64,000 bases of DNA from Bacillota bacterium (lineage in GTDB: Bacteria; Bacillota; Clostridia; Oscillospirales; Acutalibacteraceae): positions 1-64,000 of the forward strand of contig JAEZGM010000046.1 of assembly GCA_023416955.1 (NCBI GenBank), in the 5' to 3' direction. The notes beneath the pieces were generated by a model. It was not told where the DNA came from. It saw nothing but the letters and a program-made list of their open reading frames with translations, and made no database searches. Made by a program: the position numbers and the translations under genes. Within the stretch, counting starts at the first letter, position 1, and the number at the start of each line of letters is the position of its first letter. This document shows positions 33,876-43,517 of this stretch, piece after piece.

Positions 33876-36800
33876 AGATTTATTTAAGAAGGAAATAACC
33901 CGCTCGATTCAGGGTGTCGTTACGATAGGCAATGAGGACGAAGATCAGAAGTGGCAGGAACTCGAGGAATATGTATGCACGGATGAAATTACAAAGAGTT
34001 TCCGTACGTTTTTCCGTCGTTATCGTGAATCTATTGCCAGACCTACTGAGAAAATCGGTGTATGGATCACCGGCTTCTTTGGCTCCGGTAAATCTCATTT
34101 CCTGAAGATCCTTGGCTATATTCTTGAGAACGAAGAAGTCGCGGGCTGGGAAGCTATCCACTACTTTGATGAAAAAATTAAGGATGAAATGGTCTTAGCG
34201 GATATCCGGCAGTGCGCAAAAGCAAACAGCAAAGTTGTTCTTTTTAATATTGACAGTAAGGCGAAGTCTGATTCAAAGGCAAAAACACAGGCCATTATGG
34301 ATATCATGCTCCGTGCCTTCAACGAATCTATCGGTTATTGCGGTTCCAGCCCCTGGGTTGCAGATATGGAACGTACCCTCGATGAAGAAGGCAGACTGAA
34401 AGAATTCATTGCCAATTTTGAGGAACTCTCCAAGCGCAACTGGACCCAGACGCGTGCAAAGGCGCTACTGAACCGGGATTATATTATCAAGGCTCTTGTT
34501 TCCGTCCGTGAAATGAGCGAAGAAAGTGCAAAACAGTTTGTGGAGGATCAGACAAGAAACTTCACGAACACGACGGAAGAGTTCGCCAAAATCGTTGATG
34601 AATACTGCAAGAAAAACAAGACCAGAGTTGTTTTCCTCATGGACGAGGTCGGTCAGTTCATTGGTGACAATACGCAGCTGATGCTGAATCTGCAAACTTG
34701 CGTGGAGGATCTTGGCAAGTACTGCCGTGGTCAGGCTTGGGTCGTTGTGACATCCCAGCAGGAACTGAAGGCCATGATCGATAGCACCAAGGATAAGCAG
34801 CAGGACTTCTCCAAGATTCAGGGCCGTTTCGATACTCGTTTGCTTCTCAGTGGTGCCAATGCTGACGAAGTCATCAAAAAGCGTATCCTTGAGAAAAAAG
34901 ATACCGCCGCCACACCTCTCCGTGCGCTGTATGACGCGAACAGCAGTAAGTTGTCCAATCTCATTCTCTTTCAGGCTAAACCGACATGGTCCGGCTATAA
35001 GGATGCGGAAGAGTTCAAGGATGTATATCCTTTCGTGTCATATCAGTTTGAACTGCTGCAGAAGGTCTTTGAAGCCATCCGTGAACATGGCATGAGCGAA
35101 GGTAAACATCTTTCCCAGAATGAGCGTTCGCTGCTGAGTGCATTCCAAGAATCCGCAAAACGGTATGCCGATTCCGATGCCGGTATTCTCGTTCCGTTTG
35201 ACAGTTTTTATCAGACCATAGAACAGTTCATAGACTACGACATAAAGACCGTTTTCACCAACGCCGAACGTCGTGCCAGCCTAGACCCGTTTGCAATCCG
35301 TGTACTGCGGGTTCTGTTTATGGTAAAGAATGTAAAGGAAATGCCCGCCACAATCGACAGATTGGCAACTCTGATGGTTGAGAGCATCAATGAAGATAAG
35401 GCTGCTCTCAAGGATCGCATCCTTGAAGCGCTGAAGCAGCTTGAGGAAGAAACGCTTATCCAGAAAAACGGAGAGGAATACGACTTTCTTACCAATGCTG
35501 AGCAGGATGTCAATAAACAGATTAACATTTCTGGATATAATGAGGGCGAAGTCCAGCGTACCATATTTGACATTATTTACGATAAAGTGCTGGAAAGCAA
35601 CAAGTATCGATATGAAGGCCGGTTTGATTTTGGTTTGAACCGTTATGTCGATTCGGAGATCAAAGGCTCCTTCAGCCAGGATAGCATTACGATGAAGGTC
35701 TTCACGCTATTTTCCGGCTTAAAGGAAGACACAGAATTTGCAGCAGAATCTTTGCGCTCCAACAGTCTAGTGATTGACCTCACCGAGGGTACATATATTG
35801 ATGAACTGATTCGGGCAAACAAGATTGCCACCTTTAAACGCAATAACAGTGCATATATGACCGCATCTCTTACTGAAATCATGAGCAAAAAGTCAGCAGA
35901 ACTTTCCGACCGCATCAGTCGTGCAGAGGATATTATCCGTTCTCTGCTTCGTACTGCACCCATTTACATTGGCGGTACCAGAATCGACATCAAGCAGAAA
36001 GATGGCAAGGATCGTCTTCTGGATGCGTTGAAGCAGATGGTCAAGCAGGATTGTTACAAGCTTGGCCTTGTCGGTTATTTCTACAATGATCAGCGTACAA
36101 TTCTCACTCGGCTCAACGATAACAATATGCGCATAGATGACGATCTGTCTACTGACGCCAACAAGGGGGCATATGACGAAATCTGCGAAAAGATCAAAAA
36201 CGACAAACAGCTCGGCAGAAAAGTTACTGTCAAAGGCTTGATCGATTTCTTTTCTAAAAAACCTTATGGCTGGAGAGAACTCGATATTCAGGGCATGATC
36301 AGCGTTTTGTGGAAAAATCACATTATTCAAATTTTCATCCACGACAATGCGGTCGACGAGAAAAACGGCACTTTCAAAAATGATCTCGTCCACAAATCGA
36401 ATGTGGATACTATGGTCATACGTCTGCAGGAAAAGATTGATGATACCGTTCTTTACAATGTCAAGCGCATTATGAACAGTACATATTCCGAGAATCTTCC
36501 TCTGGAAGAAGATAAACTCAAAGCCGGGGTTGTCTCCTTCTTCGACCGGAAGCGCACTTTCCTCTCCGGACTGAAAACGAAATACGGTACGGAATATGCC
36601 GGGTGCAAAGCTGCCTCTGAAATCTATCAGGATTTTGACGCTATCCTCCGCTCCAGCGATACTCTCACCATCTTCAATGAGATAATTGCCCGGAAAGACA
36701 GCCTTGAGGATCGCGCCGAGACGCTTGACCAGCTGGAAGGTTTCTACAAGGACGGCAGTAATCAGCAAAAAAATTATCAGGATGCGATTGCCATCATCGA

Positions 36801-37383
36801 CTGGTATATGGCGAACTGCATGCTTGAAGATCTCTCTAAATTATCCGGCGTCGTGGACGCCATGACGGTCATCGTGCAGATGGACATGCCGTTTACCAGG
36901 ATGAATGACCTCGCAAATCTCGTGTTCCAGGCAAGCGAAATCAAGGATAGAATACTGGATGATAAGTTCAAGAACACAAAAAAACGCTTGGAGAGCGATA
37001 GAAGCGCCATCAGCAAGGAACTGGCAGAGGCTTTGAACGCCAAACTGACCGACGACCAGAAAGGCCACATTCAGGATAAAGCCGATGAGATTTCCGGGCA
37101 GTATGATTCCTGGCTTGAAAGTCTCAGCAAAACGACCCCCAACATGGATTCCTACATTAACGCCAGCTCCAACACCGTCCGCGGTTTCCGTCAGTTAATT
37201 GCATCTGTTATGGCGGAGGATGGCAGCAGGGCCACCCGTTCCAAGCGTGTCAACATCATCGACTGCATCCCGGTCGCCAACAAAAAAGTATCATCCACAG
37301 AGGATGTGAACAAGGTCATCGATGCCATCAAGAAGAGACTGCTTGCAGAACTCAAGGAAAATGACGAGCTGAACCTCAATTAA
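33865..37383 (+). CDS. brxC: BREX P-loop ATPase BrxC
   Basis: 1172-residue ATPase of BREX type 1. Residues 70-78 carry Walker A GFFGSGKSH, and Walker B lies in RVVFLMDEVGQFI. The remainder is a long helical region with a second ATPase-like middle part, as in known BrxC proteins. It is needed for both phage exclusion and host methylation in studied systems, presumably as the motor linking PglX and PglZ. Starts inside the end of brxB after AAAGGAG, ensuring coupled translation. Confidence 0.94.
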   Translation: MIIKDLFKKEITRSIQGVVTIGNEDEDQKWQELEEYVCTDEITKSFRTFFRRYRESIARPTEKIGVWITGFFGSGKSHFLKILGYILENEEVAGWEAIHYFDEKIKDEMVLADIRQCAKANSKVVLFNIDSKAKSDSKAKTQAIMDIMLRAFNESIGYCGSSPWVADMERTLDEEGRLKEFIANFEELSKRNWTQTRAKALLNRDYIIKALVSVREMSEESAKQFVEDQTRNFTNTTEEFAKIVDEYCKKNKTRVVFLMDEVGQFIGDNTQLMLNLQTCVEDLGKYCRGQAWVVVTSQQELKAMIDSTKDKQQDFSKIQGRFDTRLLLSGANADEVIKKRILEKKDTAATPLRALYDANSSKLSNLILFQAKPTWSGYKDAEEFKDVYPFVSYQFELLQKVFEAIREHGMSEGKHLSQNERSLLSAFQESAKRYADSDAGILVPFDSFYQTIEQFIDYDIKTVFTNAERRASLDPFAIRVLRVLFMVKNVKEMPATIDRLATLMVESINEDKAALKDRILEALKQLEEETLIQKNGEEYDFLTNAEQDVNKQINISGYNEGEVQRTIFDIIYDKVLESNKYRYEGRFDFGLNRYVDSEIKGSFSQDSITMKVFTLFSGLKEDTEFAAESLRSNSLVIDLTEGTYIDELIRANKIATFKRNNSAYMTASLTEIMSKKSAELSDRISRAEDIIRSLLRTAPIYIGGTRIDIKQKDGKDRLLDALKQMVKQDCYKLGLVGYFYNDQRTILTRLNDNNMRIDDDLSTDANKGAYDEICEKIKNDKQLGRKVTVKGLIDFFSKKPYGWRELDIQGMISVLWKNHIIQIFIHDNAVDEKNGTFKNDLVHKSNVDTMVIRLQEKIDDTVLYNVKRIMNSTYSENLPLEEDKLKAGVVSFFDRKRTFLSGLKTKYGTEYAGCKAASEIYQDFDAILRSSDTLTIFNEIIARKDSLEDRAETLDQLEGFYKDGSNQQKNYQDAIAIIDWYMANCMLEDLSKLSGVVDAMTVIVQMDMPFTRMNDLANLVFQASEIKDRILDDKFKNTKKRLESDRSAISKELAEALNAKLTDDQKGHIQDKADEISGQYDSWLESLSKTTPNMDSYINASSNTVRGFRQLIASVMAEDGSRATRSKRVNIIDCIPVANKKVSSTEDVNKVIDAIKKRLLAELKENDELNLN

Positions 37384-37397
37384 GAAGGTTGTAATTT

Positions 37398-40300
37398 ATG
37401 GATAAACGGATACTGCAAACCTACTCCGTTTGGGCAAAAGAGAATCTCGAAAAGCAGATCGAGATTTCCTTGAAAACACTCGGTATCAACGGAGATAAGA
37501 ATATCGCAAAAGCAAAAAAAGTCGGTGATTTTACGGTTATCGATGGTGATCAGAATTCCTACCCTGCCGCTTTATTTGATAAGCGCCAGCAGGTGGTTAC
37601 AATGATAGAAAACAACGGCTATCAGAATGTCATTGAAGAATATGCCTATACTTGGTTCAATCGCTTCCTTGCCTTGCGATTTATGGAGATACATGATTTT
37701 CTGCCTCACGGATTCCGTGTGCTTTCGGATAGAGATGGTGGCTTCGAGCCGGAAATTCTGAAAAATGTTGGTCTTGTCAAAGATGAGCTGCACCTTGATG
37801 CCAAGGTCTGCACAGGTTTTAAGGAACGCGGGCAAATAGAAGAGCTGTTCCGTTACGTCCTTTTCCATCAGTGCAATGCGCTCTCCGGCATTCTTCCCAT
37901 GCTCTTTTCGGCTGACAGCGACTATCTTGAACTTTTGTTGCCTAAAACTCTCCTGCGCGGCGATACGGTCCTCACGAAGCTGATTGAGATCCCGGAAGAG
38001 TATTTTCTTGAGGACGTCGAGATTATCGGCTGGATGTATCAGTTTTATATCTCTGTCAAAAAGGATGAAGTCAATAACTCCAAAAAGAAAATTACAAAGG
38101 ATACGCTTCCGGCAGTCACACAGCTTTTTACGCCGGATTGGATTGTACGCTACATGGCGCAGAACTCTGTCGGACGTCTTTGGATGGAGAGCTATCCCTC
38201 TTCGCCGATTCGCAGCGAGATGAAGTATTATGTTGATGACCCGGTGCAGACAGAAGAGGTCCAGCGTAAGATAGATGCGATCAAGTACCGCAATGTCAAT
38301 CCTGAAGAAATCCGCGTGATCGAACCCTGCTGCGGTTCGGGACACATCCTTGTTTATGTTTTTGACCTGCTTTGCAAAATGTACGAGGAAAAGGGATACC
38401 AGAAACGTGATATTCCCTCGCTCATTTTGACGAAGAATCTGGTTGGCCTCGATGTTGATAAACGTGCCGCCCAGCTCGCCGCTTTTGCTCTCATCATGAA
38501 AGCCCGCAGCGTTAATCCTCGTTTTTTCAATGATACTTACTATGTTGCCCCACAGGTATATGAGATATTGGATTCCCAATACCTGATCAAACACGGCTAC
38601 CGGGCACAGCTTTCTGACCTGCATATTTTGTCAGCAGAGGAACTCGGTGAAATTGAAAAGGTTGCAACGGATTTCAAAAACGCAAAGACTATAGGCTCCC
38701 TGCTGAAACTGAAGCCAGTCAAGTTTGATGTGCTTGATACTGCTATCGAGAAAATTAAAAAGAATACTGTTTCAACAATTTTCAACTATCAGTTCATCAA
38801 TGAAAGTGTTGTACTGTTGGAACAGCTTTCTGTCCTAGCAAAGGTCATCTCCGCAAAGTATGATGTCATGATTACGAATCCACCATATATTGGGACGTCT
38901 GCGATGGAGGATCCTGTGAAGAACTACGCGGCAAAGCATTATCCGAACAGCAAGGCTGATATGTTTGCCATGTTTATGGAGACCGCCTTTGTGAAACCGA
39001 AGGGTTTCCTTGCAATGATTAACATGCATAGTTGGATGTTTCTTTCCAGTTATGAGAAACTGCGCATAGCTATTTTGACATCTAAAGATATTATCACAAT
39101 GGCGCATCTTGGTTCCCGCGCCTTTGAAGCCATAGGCGGTGAAGTCGTTCAGACCACAACTTTTGTCATGCGAAATGTCAAGCTTGCTGGTAATGGTGTG
39201 TATTTCAGACTAGTTGATTGTGGAGACAAGGAAGCCGATTTCCTGAGTTCACTTTCTGGGGAGATGATTATGGCAGAGGTAGGCAAACGATATGTAGTAA
39301 ATGCATCAGAATTTAAGTTATTACCAGGTAACATATTCTGTTACTGGTTGCCAGAAGCTGTCCTTAGCCATTTTGAAAAAGATAAATGTTTGGACGATGT
39401 CGGTTCTGCAAAGCAAGGTCTATCTACTTCTAATAACAACCGATTTCTACGCTTTTGGTATGAAGTGTCCATTGACGGTATAGATTTCCACTGCAACAGT
39501 TGCGAAGCAACTACTGAACGAGGCAAAAAATGGTTCCCATATAATAAAGCAGGTAAATTTAGAAAATGGTCTTCTATCAATGAATATGTTGTTAATTACC
39601 AAAACAACGGTGCAGAGATCAAACAGACTGTTATGGAGAAGTATCCATATTTAAACGGTCCGGGATTCGTTGTTAAAAACACGGAATCATACTTTCATCA
39701 TGGGATAACATGGAATGATGTGGCTACTGAGTCTTTTTGCTGCCGATATGTTCCAGACGGTTTTATCTTTGCCGATGCTGGTCCAATGTACTTCAGTAGC
39801 AAAGATTATGTGATGCTTGCGTATTTCAACTCTAAAGTGTTTCAGATTTTTGCAGATGTTATCTGTCAAGGGTTGCACTATAGTACTGGACATATCCCCC
39901 AAGTGCCATATTTAGCCGAGAATGAAAAGCAAGATATGGTTAGTGCGAAATCGGAGGAATGCCTTAATATTTCAACGAAGGATTGGGATGCATTTGAAAC
40001 CTCTTGGAGTTTTAAGAAACACCCACTCGTGTTCCAAACTACGGATGTTGGGAAAGCTTATTATGCATGGGCGGCCGAATGTCAATCTCGCTTTGATACG
40101 CTGAAAGCTAACGAAAAAGAACTTAATCGTATCTTCATCGACATTTACAGACTGCAAGGTGAACTAACACCGGTAGTAAAAGATAAAGACGTCACCGTTC
40201 AACTTGCCGATAAAGAGCGTGACATCAAGTCTCTCATCTCCTATTTGATTGGTATTGTCATGGGCAGATACTCTCTGGATGTGGATGGCCTCGCCTATGC

Positions 40301-40970
40301 CGGCGGTGATTGGGATGCCTCAAAATACCGCACCTATCAGCCTGATGATGACGGAATTGTACCTATTTACTTCAAAGTGGGTATGGAGGACGGCCTGACT
40401 GCTAAGATCATTACTCTTATCAAGCAAATATACGGTACGGATACCTACCGTCAAAATATCGATTTTATCGCGGAAGCGCTGAACAAGAATAGCAATGAGT
40501 CTTCCGAGGAAACGCTGAATCGGTATTTGAATGATGGATTCTATGCGGATCATCTGAAAATCTATCAGAAGCGGCCCATTTACTGGATGTTCTCCAGCGG
40601 CAAGTACAACGGCTTTAAGTGCCTTATCTATATGCACCGCTATAACGAGGACACCCTGGCCCGCATCAACGGCAAGTACTTCCTGCCGGAATCTACCCGT
40701 CTGAAGAACGAACTCGATGAACTTCTTGCCTGTATTGAAGGCAGCGAGGGTAGAGATCGCATTCGTCTGGAAAAAGAGCGCCAGAAGCTGGCCACCGCAT
40801 ATAATGAAGCCATCGAATACGATCAGGTTCTCGACCATATGGCAAACCGTTATATTACCATTGACCTCGATGACGGTGTTAAGGCCAATTACGCAAAGTT
40901 TCAGGGTGTGGAGATCGTCAGCGACAACGGCACGAGGGTGAAAAAGGACCTTCTGGTTCCGATAAAGTAA
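37398..40970 (+). CDS. pglX: BREX adenine-specific DNA methyltransferase PglX
   Basis: 1190-residue N6-adenine methyltransferase that marks host DNA at a non-palindromic site and is needed for phage exclusion. SAM-binding motif I (VIEPCCGSGHILVYVF) is near residue 307 and catalytic motif IV NPPY at about residues 494-497. The C-terminal half (about 700-1000) contains the target-recognition segments; local codon usage there is somewhat more AT-rich than the ends (around 39.3-40.1 kb), as expected if recognition domains are exchanged. No homopolymer switch suggesting phase variation was seen. 14 bp follow brxC. Confidence 0.95.
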   Translation: MDKRILQTYSVWAKENLEKQIEISLKTLGINGDKNIAKAKKVGDFTVIDGDQNSYPAALFDKRQQVVTMIENNGYQNVIEEYAYTWFNRFLALRFMEIHDFLPHGFRVLSDRDGGFEPEILKNVGLVKDELHLDAKVCTGFKERGQIEELFRYVLFHQCNALSGILPMLFSADSDYLELLLPKTLLRGDTVLTKLIEIPEEYFLEDVEIIGWMYQFYISVKKDEVNNSKKKITKDTLPAVTQLFTPDWIVRYMAQNSVGRLWMESYPSSPIRSEMKYYVDDPVQTEEVQRKIDAIKYRNVNPEEIRVIEPCCGSGHILVYVFDLLCKMYEEKGYQKRDIPSLILTKNLVGLDVDKRAAQLAAFALIMKARSVNPRFFNDTYYVAPQVYEILDSQYLIKHGYRAQLSDLHILSAEELGEIEKVATDFKNAKTIGSLLKLKPVKFDVLDTAIEKIKKNTVSTIFNYQFINESVVLLEQLSVLAKVISAKYDVMITNPPYIGTSAMEDPVKNYAAKHYPNSKADMFAMFMETAFVKPKGFLAMINMHSWMFLSSYEKLRIAILTSKDIITMAHLGSRAFEAIGGEVVQTTTFVMRNVKLAGNGVYFRLVDCGDKEADFLSSLSGEMIMAEVGKRYVVNASEFKLLPGNIFCYWLPEAVLSHFEKDKCLDDVGSAKQGLSTSNNNRFLRFWYEVSIDGIDFHCNSCEATTERGKKWFPYNKAGKFRKWSSINEYVVNYQNNGAEIKQTVMEKYPYLNGPGFVVKNTESYFHHGITWNDVATESFCCRYVPDGFIFADAGPMYFSSKDYVMLAYFNSKVFQIFADVICQGLHYSTGHIPQVPYLAENEKQDMVSAKSEECLNISTKDWDAFETSWSFKKHPLVFQTTDVGKAYYAWAAECQSRFDTLKANEKELNRIFIDIYRLQGELTPVVKDKDVTVQLADKERDIKSLISYLIGIVMGRYSLDVDGLAYAGGDWDASKYRTYQPDDDGIVPIYFKVGMEDGLTAKIITLIKQIYGTDTYRQNIDFIAEALNKNSNESSEETLNRYLNDGFYADHLKIYQKRPIYWMFSSGKYNGFKCLIYMHRYNEDTLARINGKYFLPESTRLKNELDELLACIEGSEGRDRIRLEKERQKLATAYNEAIEYDQVLDHMANRYITIDLDDGVKANYAKFQGVEIVSDNGTRVKKDLLVPIK

Positions 40971-40979
40971 GGTGAAGTT

Positions 40980-43505
40980 ATGGCAAGTATAGACTATCAG
41001 GAGGCCAGAAAAGAAATCGTCAAGTTGTTTTCCGCGAAGGATGACAGTGAACGTAAGATTATTTTCTGGTATGATGCTCCGGCAAATTTTAAAGATGACA
41101 TTGCCGCCGACAGCCATGACTGCTGCCGGGTGCTTGTGTGCAATAAAAACGAGTTTGCCATAAAGAAGATCATCGAGCATGAGGATACACGGTCCAACTT
41201 TCTCGTTTATGTCCCGGCAGACAAACCCATAGATACCGAAAACTGGTTGCTGGATATTCTGATGTACAGCGACGAATATTATGCGGATACTGTTGCGCTG
41301 ACCATGCGTCGACTTGGTCTCACCAATACTGATCTTCGACGTGTGGTGGAACGTTATTCTAAATTCTTTGACAGTGAGGCCCGAAATAGGAAGCTGGATT
41401 CCTTTGTTGAGGTCTGTGATAGCATGAGCACCGATGATCTCAAAATGTCCATGATGTGTGTATTAGTCAAGGCATCCTCCCGCTCTATCGAAAGTGTCCT
41501 TACTGAACTGGTATTCGATGAGCCCGGCAGCAAATATTCAGATTTGAAGAAGTTTGGCTTTGAAGAGTATCTGTGGGATAAAATCTCCGGGTACTACAAT
41601 TATGAGGGCGATCAGAATATTGAGCTTCTGACGAAGAAGTTTATGTTTTCCGCACTGCTGGAGCAGAAAATTGAGCTTGACTCACTGCCGTCCTACTATG
41701 ATCAGTACACAATTAACAGGTCAGGCAAGATGGATGCAAAGTTCTTTATTGATAAAATAAAGAGTGATAAGCGTTACTCCGTTCTGCAGGCTTCCATCGC
41801 GTCCGAACTGAAAATTGAAGGTCTGCTCATATCCAGAGATGTGTCCTGTGTGCGGAGTTCCGATGTATTTGAGTGCATCGACGTTTACGTTATCAAGAAG
41901 ATTGCGGAAAGCCTGAAGAACGGCAGTCTGGATTATGATACGTTTGATTGTGTCATCTCCGACCGCATCAATTCCATGTGGTACGAGCCGCACCGTGCAG
42001 AATATGAACTGCTCAGCAATGCCATGTCCTTCTTTAAAATACTGGACAAGCCTATTCCCACGCAGCTTATGGCAACGGAATATATCCGCAATTATACCAG
42101 TACCTATTATCTCGTCGACACATACTACCGTCATGTCTGCACTTGCTTCAAGCAAATAGAACGTCCGGAAGATGAGTTCGAATGGCTGATGGAGCGTGTC
42201 GAACTGTCTTATCAGATCAAGTTCCTCGATGTTCTTGGGAAAGAGTACAGCGACGCTCTCGCTGAACAGGGAGAATGGGCGTTCTGCGGCGTTGACATGA
42301 CGAGAGATTTCTATTGGCATATGCAGAAAAACAACTACAAGAAATGCTTCGTTATTATATCTGACGGTCTGCGCTATGAGATCGGCCATGAGCTTTTTGA
42401 TCAGATCCGTATGGACCCGATTCTGAAAGGCAGGGAAGAGATCAGTTACATGATTTCACCATTGCCGTCTGAGACACGTTTCGGCATGGCCGCGCTTCTG
42501 CCACATCGCGCTATCACATATGCAAACAAGGCTGTTCTCGTGGATGCCCAGTCTACAAACAGTATTCAGTCGCGTGATAATATTCTCAATGCAAAGAATG
42601 GATCTTACGCAGCCATCGGCTATGACGACATCAATAATATGAGTCGTGCTGACCTTAGAAGCTATATGGCAGACAAGTCCACCGTTTATATCTATCACGA
42701 CGTAGTAGATAATGCTGGTGAGCATAACGAAAGCAAGGTTTTTGATGTTACGCCTACGGCTGTGAATGAAATCCTTATGCTCATTCGAAAGCTTTATAAC
42801 AGTCTGCAGATTTCGAACTTCTATGTCACGGCGGATCACGGCTTCCTTTATCGACGCAATGCCATTGAAGAGTCTCAGAAATACAACAGTATAGTGTCCC
42901 TGCATCCAACAGAAGCATCAAAGCGGTATGTCCTGACGGATGATGCCTCGCTAGGTATTCCATATACAACCGAGTTCAAACTAAAAAACGTCGGTGACGG
43001 CTCATACAAGGTCATTACGCCGTATGGCTATGACCTTTTCAAGACCCAGGGCAGCGGCTTGCAGTATGTTCATGGCGGAGCCGCACTTCAGGAGACTATC
43101 GTTCCTCTCATACATATTGGGGAACTCAGCTCTGCGAAGAACAAAGATGCCGTTACCCCGGTCGGCGTCCGGCTGAAGAGCATAACCCGAAAAATTACCA
43201 ACCGCAGTTTTACCCTGGAATTTGAGCAATATGAAAAAGTCGAAGAGCGCAAGCAAGCCATTACATGTGAAACGTATATCGTGGATGAAGATGGAAATAA
43301 CGTCTCTGGCGAGTACCGTTTCGTTGCAAACTCTGCAAGCGACAATCAGGAGAGCAGGACCACAAAGATTCGGTTTGCACTGATGAATATCGAGTTTGAC
43401 CGGAACAAGCGTTATTATCTGGTACTGCGTAATCTCGCAAAGCCAGATGAATATATAGAAAAAGAGCAGTTCACAATCGACATCCTCGCATTCAAGCTTT
43501 TTTAA
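40980..43505 (+). CDS. pglZ: BREX phosphatase-superfamily protein PglZ
   Basis: 841 residues. A central alkaline-phosphatase-like domain holds the metal-site sequences CFVIISDGLRYEIG and FYVTADHGFLYRR, with a HGGAALQETIVPLI stretch near the C-terminus, all characteristic of PglZ. It is essential in BREX; the target may be a nucleotide or protein phosphate. It begins 9 bp after pglX with a GGTGAAG site and ends 12 bp before brxL. Confidence 0.94.
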   Translation: MASIDYQEARKEIVKLFSAKDDSERKIIFWYDAPANFKDDIAADSHDCCRVLVCNKNEFAIKKIIEHEDTRSNFLVYVPADKPIDTENWLLDILMYSDEYYADTVALTMRRLGLTNTDLRRVVERYSKFFDSEARNRKLDSFVEVCDSMSTDDLKMSMMCVLVKASSRSIESVLTELVFDEPGSKYSDLKKFGFEEYLWDKISGYYNYEGDQNIELLTKKFMFSALLEQKIELDSLPSYYDQYTINRSGKMDAKFFIDKIKSDKRYSVLQASIASELKIEGLLISRDVSCVRSSDVFECIDVYVIKKIAESLKNGSLDYDTFDCVISDRINSMWYEPHRAEYELLSNAMSFFKILDKPIPTQLMATEYIRNYTSTYYLVDTYYRHVCTCFKQIERPEDEFEWLMERVELSYQIKFLDVLGKEYSDALAEQGEWAFCGVDMTRDFYWHMQKNNYKKCFVIISDGLRYEIGHELFDQIRMDPILKGREEISYMISPLPSETRFGMAALLPHRAITYANKAVLVDAQSTNSIQSRDNILNAKNGSYAAIGYDDINNMSRADLRSYMADKSTVYIYHDVVDNAGEHNESKVFDVTPTAVNEILMLIRKLYNSLQISNFYVTADHGFLYRRNAIEESQKYNSIVSLHPTEASKRYVLTDDASLGIPYTTEFKLKNVGDGSYKVITPYGYDLFKTQGSGLQYVHGGAALQETIVPLIHIGELSSAKNKDAVTPVGVRLKSITRKITNRSFTLEFEQYEKVEERKQAITCETYIVDEDGNNVSGEYRFVANSASDNQESRTTKIRFALMNIEFDRNKRYYLVLRNLAKPDEYIEKEQFTIDILAFKLF

Positions 43506-43517
43506 GGGGGTTTAGCG

